From Acidobacteriota bacterium (lineage in GTDB: Bacteria > Acidobacteriota > Vicinamibacteria > Vicinamibacterales > 2-12-FULL-66-21), in NCBI GenBank assembly GCA_013817065.1, contig JACDDJ010000288.1, positions 1 to 6,306 of the forward strand: a stretch of 6,306 bases of DNA, in the 5' to 3' direction. The notes under the pieces are model-generated. The model made no database searches and was not told the DNA's origin. It worked only from the letters and a program-made list of their open reading frames with translations. The position numbers and the translations under genes were made by a program. This document shows, piece after piece, positions 4,421 to 6,306 of the stretch (position 1 is its first letter; the number at the start of each line of letters is the position of its first letter).

Positions 4421-6306
4421 GAGCGGACGTGAGTTCCTGGAATCGCGGATGGTTGCGGAGTGACTCGAAGTCGCGGTCGCGGGCCGCCCGAGCCCGGGTG
4501 AGTGCCGGCTGCAGCGCCGCGACGCGCGCGAGTGAGTCGAGGGCGCGGTCGGCGTCCCCACGCAACGCATGGAGGACGGCAATGTAATACCGGGTCGCCG
4601 GATCGTCCGCCCCGCGCGCCACGCGCGCCTCGAACGTCTTCAGCGTCCGCTCGAAATGTCTCGCGGCATCGTCGGCGCGGCCGTCGCGCAGGTAGGCGGC
4701 GCCGACCCTGACCCCCAGCTCGATGCTGGTGCGCTCACGGAGGGCGTGATCGCTCGAATTGATGAAGGCGAGCTCGCGCTCGTATTCCTTGAGCGCGTCG
4801 GTGTAGCGGCCCTGCAGGTAGTAGACGTAACCGAGACGGCCGTGAGCCCCGACGATCTGCAGCCCGGCGTTGCCGGACATGTACTGCTCCTGCAGATCGA
4901 CCGCCCGCCGGCTGATCTCTTCCGCTCGGGCGTAATCGCCTTCCCACGCGAGCAGCAGGCTCAATTGCAGGTATGAGTAGCCGGCCTCGGGATTGAGCTC
5001 GATCGCGCGCTCGAACTCCGGGATCGCGGCTCGGAAGTCACCCCTGCCCACCCAGAACGCGCGGGCGAGCCCCTGGTGGGCCTGGCCGTTGTCGGGCTCG
5101 AGGCGGAGCGCGCTGCGCAACTCGGCGATCGCCTCGTCCACTTTCCCCTGGTTCAGCAGTGATGCGCCGAGCCACATATGCGCGTCGGCAAGCTCCGGGT
5201 TGATCGTCAACGCACGGCGCTCGAGCTCGATCGCCTTCGCGACCATCTCGGGCATGCTCATGAAAGTGCCCTTCAATCCAAACGCGCCACCAAGGGCGGC
5301 CCAGGCGATCGCGTACTCCGGATCGTGGCGAGTGGCGTCCTCGAAGGCCGCAATCGCGCGGTCCATCGACTCACGTGTGGCCTGTCGCAGGTTCATCATG
5401 CCGCGCGCATAACTCTCGTAGGCCTCGACCGAGCGGGTTTCCTGCTTCTCGATCTCGGCGACCTCGCTGCCCTGGAGTGCAAGGTGGAGACCCTGCGTCA
5501 ACTCGTAAACGATCTTGTCCTGCAGCTCGAAGATGTTGTCGATCCGTCCATCCACCTTGACGGTTCGCTGCACCTCTCCCGTTGCCACCTCGACGAAGTT
5601 CGCGGTGATCCGGATGTTGGGGCCGAGCCGCTGATAGCCGCCGACGACCACCCAGCTGGCGCCAAGCCGCCGGCCGATGTCGATGGCCAGCGAGTCATTG
5701 AGGTGGGCATCGGTGCTGAGGTTCCTGAGCGCATCGTAGACACGCGCGCGCCCGATCACCGACAGGTTGTGGACGTTCTTCAAGTCCGAGCTGACGGTTT
5801 CCGCGATACCGGTACCGATCCAGTCGTCGGCCGGCTCGCGGGTGATGTTGGCGAAGGTCATCACCGCAACGCAGCAACCCACGGTCGTGGCGGGCGCCGG
5901 TGCCGGACTGATCCGCGAAGATCGCCGCGGCTGCTCATCGAGTTCGGCGGCAATCGCCTTCAGGTCCGTATAGATCTCGTGCGCCGACTGGTAACGGAAC
6001 GTCGGCAACTTTTCCAGCGCGCGCGCAACCACGGCGTCGAGCGGGCCAGGAACACCGGTCACGTATCGAGACGGCGGCGGAGCGTCCTGGTGGAGGATGT
6101 GATCGATGATCTCGGTGGAGGTCGCGCCTTGGAACGGCATGCGGCCGGTCAGGAGTTCGAACAGCACGATCCCGAACGAGAACAGGTCGGAGCGATGATC
6201 GACGACCTTGCCCAGCGCCTGCTCCGGGGCCATGTACGAGACCGTGCCGATCACCATCCCCGCGACGGTCATCTGGGGCTTGGTGACGTCCAGCGCTCCC
6301 TGGGGC
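4413..6306 (-). CDS. Ser/Thr protein kinase fused to TolB-like domain and TPR repeats (partial; N-terminus beyond right edge)
   Basis: The frame is open to the right edge, so the N-terminal kinase lobe, catalytic loop and DFG are missing; 630 residues remain. I number from the internal Met at 6272, with 11 further residues before it. The kinase part shows GTVSYMAPEQ (9-18), the P+1/APE region, DHRSDLFSFGIVLFELLTG (25-43) with the subdomain IX Asp and Gly, and the subdomain XI arginine in FRYQSA (92-97). A short Pro/Ala/Ser linker (115-130) has no membrane helix. Residues 134-258 match the TolB-like N-domain of COG5616 proteins (VAVMTFANI, GTGIAETVSSDL, LGASWVVVGGY, RITANFVEVATGE, NIFELQDKIVYEL). 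From about 283 to 600 are TPR-type helix pairs, clearest at 363-396, 397-427, 431-461 and 477-505. It probably phosphorylates or scaffolds signalling partners in the cytoplasm. The Met at 6272 is not the true start because in-frame kinase sequence precedes it. Confidence 0.9.
   Translation of the reverse strand, partial: PQGALDVTKPQMTVAGMVIGTVSYMAPEQALGKVVDHRSDLFSFGIVLFELLTGRMPFQGATSTEIIDHILHQDAPPPSRYVTGVPGPLDAVVARALEKLPTFRYQSAHEIYTDLKAIAAELDEQPRRSSRISPAPAPATTVGCCVAVMTFANITREPADDWIGTGIAETVSSDLKNVHNLSVIGRARVYDALRNLSTDAHLNDSLAIDIGRRLGASWVVVGGYQRLGPNIRITANFVEVATGEVQRTVKVDGRIDNIFELQDKIVYELTQGLHLALQGSEVAEIEKQETRSVEAYESYARGMMNLRQATRESMDRAIAAFEDATRHDPEYAIAWAALGGAFGLKGTFMSMPEMVAKAIELERRALTINPELADAHMWLGASLLNQGKVDEAIAELRSALRLEPDNGQAHQGLARAFWVGRGDFRAAIPEFERAIELNPEAGYSYLQLSLLLAWEGDYARAEEISRRAVDLQEQYMSGNAGLQIVGAHGRLGYVYYLQGRYTDALKEYERELAFINSSDHALRERTSIELGVRVGAAYLRDGRADDAARHFERTLKTFEARVARGADDPATRYYIAVLHALRGDADRALDSLARVAALQPALTRARAARDRDFESLRNHPRFQELTSAHV

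Noticed and set aside
4421..4582. 54-residue N-terminal extension of the flavoprotein
   Set aside because: It overlaps the TPR coding region in another frame and is Ser/Arg-rich, and the FAD-binding motif starts right at the ATG at 4420.
6261..6272. Met at 6272 as the start of the kinase/TPR gene
   Set aside because: It falls inside the kinase activation segment, just before GTVSYMAPEQ, and the frame stays open to the window edge, so the gene begins outside the window.

Overview
The window looks like a GC-rich bacterial chromosome. All five supported genes lie on the minus strand and are tightly packed, with one intergenic gap of about 190 bp. The gene at the right edge joins the end of a Ser/Thr protein kinase domain to a TolB-like domain and TPR repeats. 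That architecture is especially common in Acidobacteriota (for example Vicinamibacteria-type soil genomes) and some other soil phyla. The taxon is inferred from architecture and base composition; no marker gene is present.

Read in the direction of transcription (right to left), the first unit starts beyond the right edge. It holds the C-terminal 630 residues of a kinase/TolB-like/TPR regulator (6306-4413). An 8-bp ATGTATGA overlap leads into a thioredoxin-reductase-like FAD flavoprotein with a CPYC redox motif (4420-3524). After a gap of 189 bp, which holds a cluster of TGAC half-sites and an imperfect hairpin, comes a second unit. It encodes three different ATP-dependent carboxylate-amine/amide ligases: a YbdK-type GCS2 ligase (3334-2204), a compact ATP-grasp ligase (2207-1227), and a circularly permuted, glutathionylspermidine-synthetase-like ATP-grasp ligase (1230 to beyond the left edge). 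Each is joined to the next by a 4-bp ATGA overlap.

The ligase cassette is the most interesting part. Three amide-forming enzymes of three fold types, translationally coupled in series, suggest a short pathway that builds a peptide-like or gamma-glutamyl metabolite, or modifies a protein end. The order GCS2, then ATP-grasp, then GspS-like parallels gamma-glutamylcysteine, glutathione and glutathionylspermidine synthesis, and a CxxC flavoprotein lies next door. A thiol-polyamine or other low-molecular-weight thiol product is therefore a testable guess. The substrates cannot be read from sequence, and the left edge cuts the cassette before its end. No RNA genes, CRISPR arrays, insertion sequences or transfer signatures were seen.
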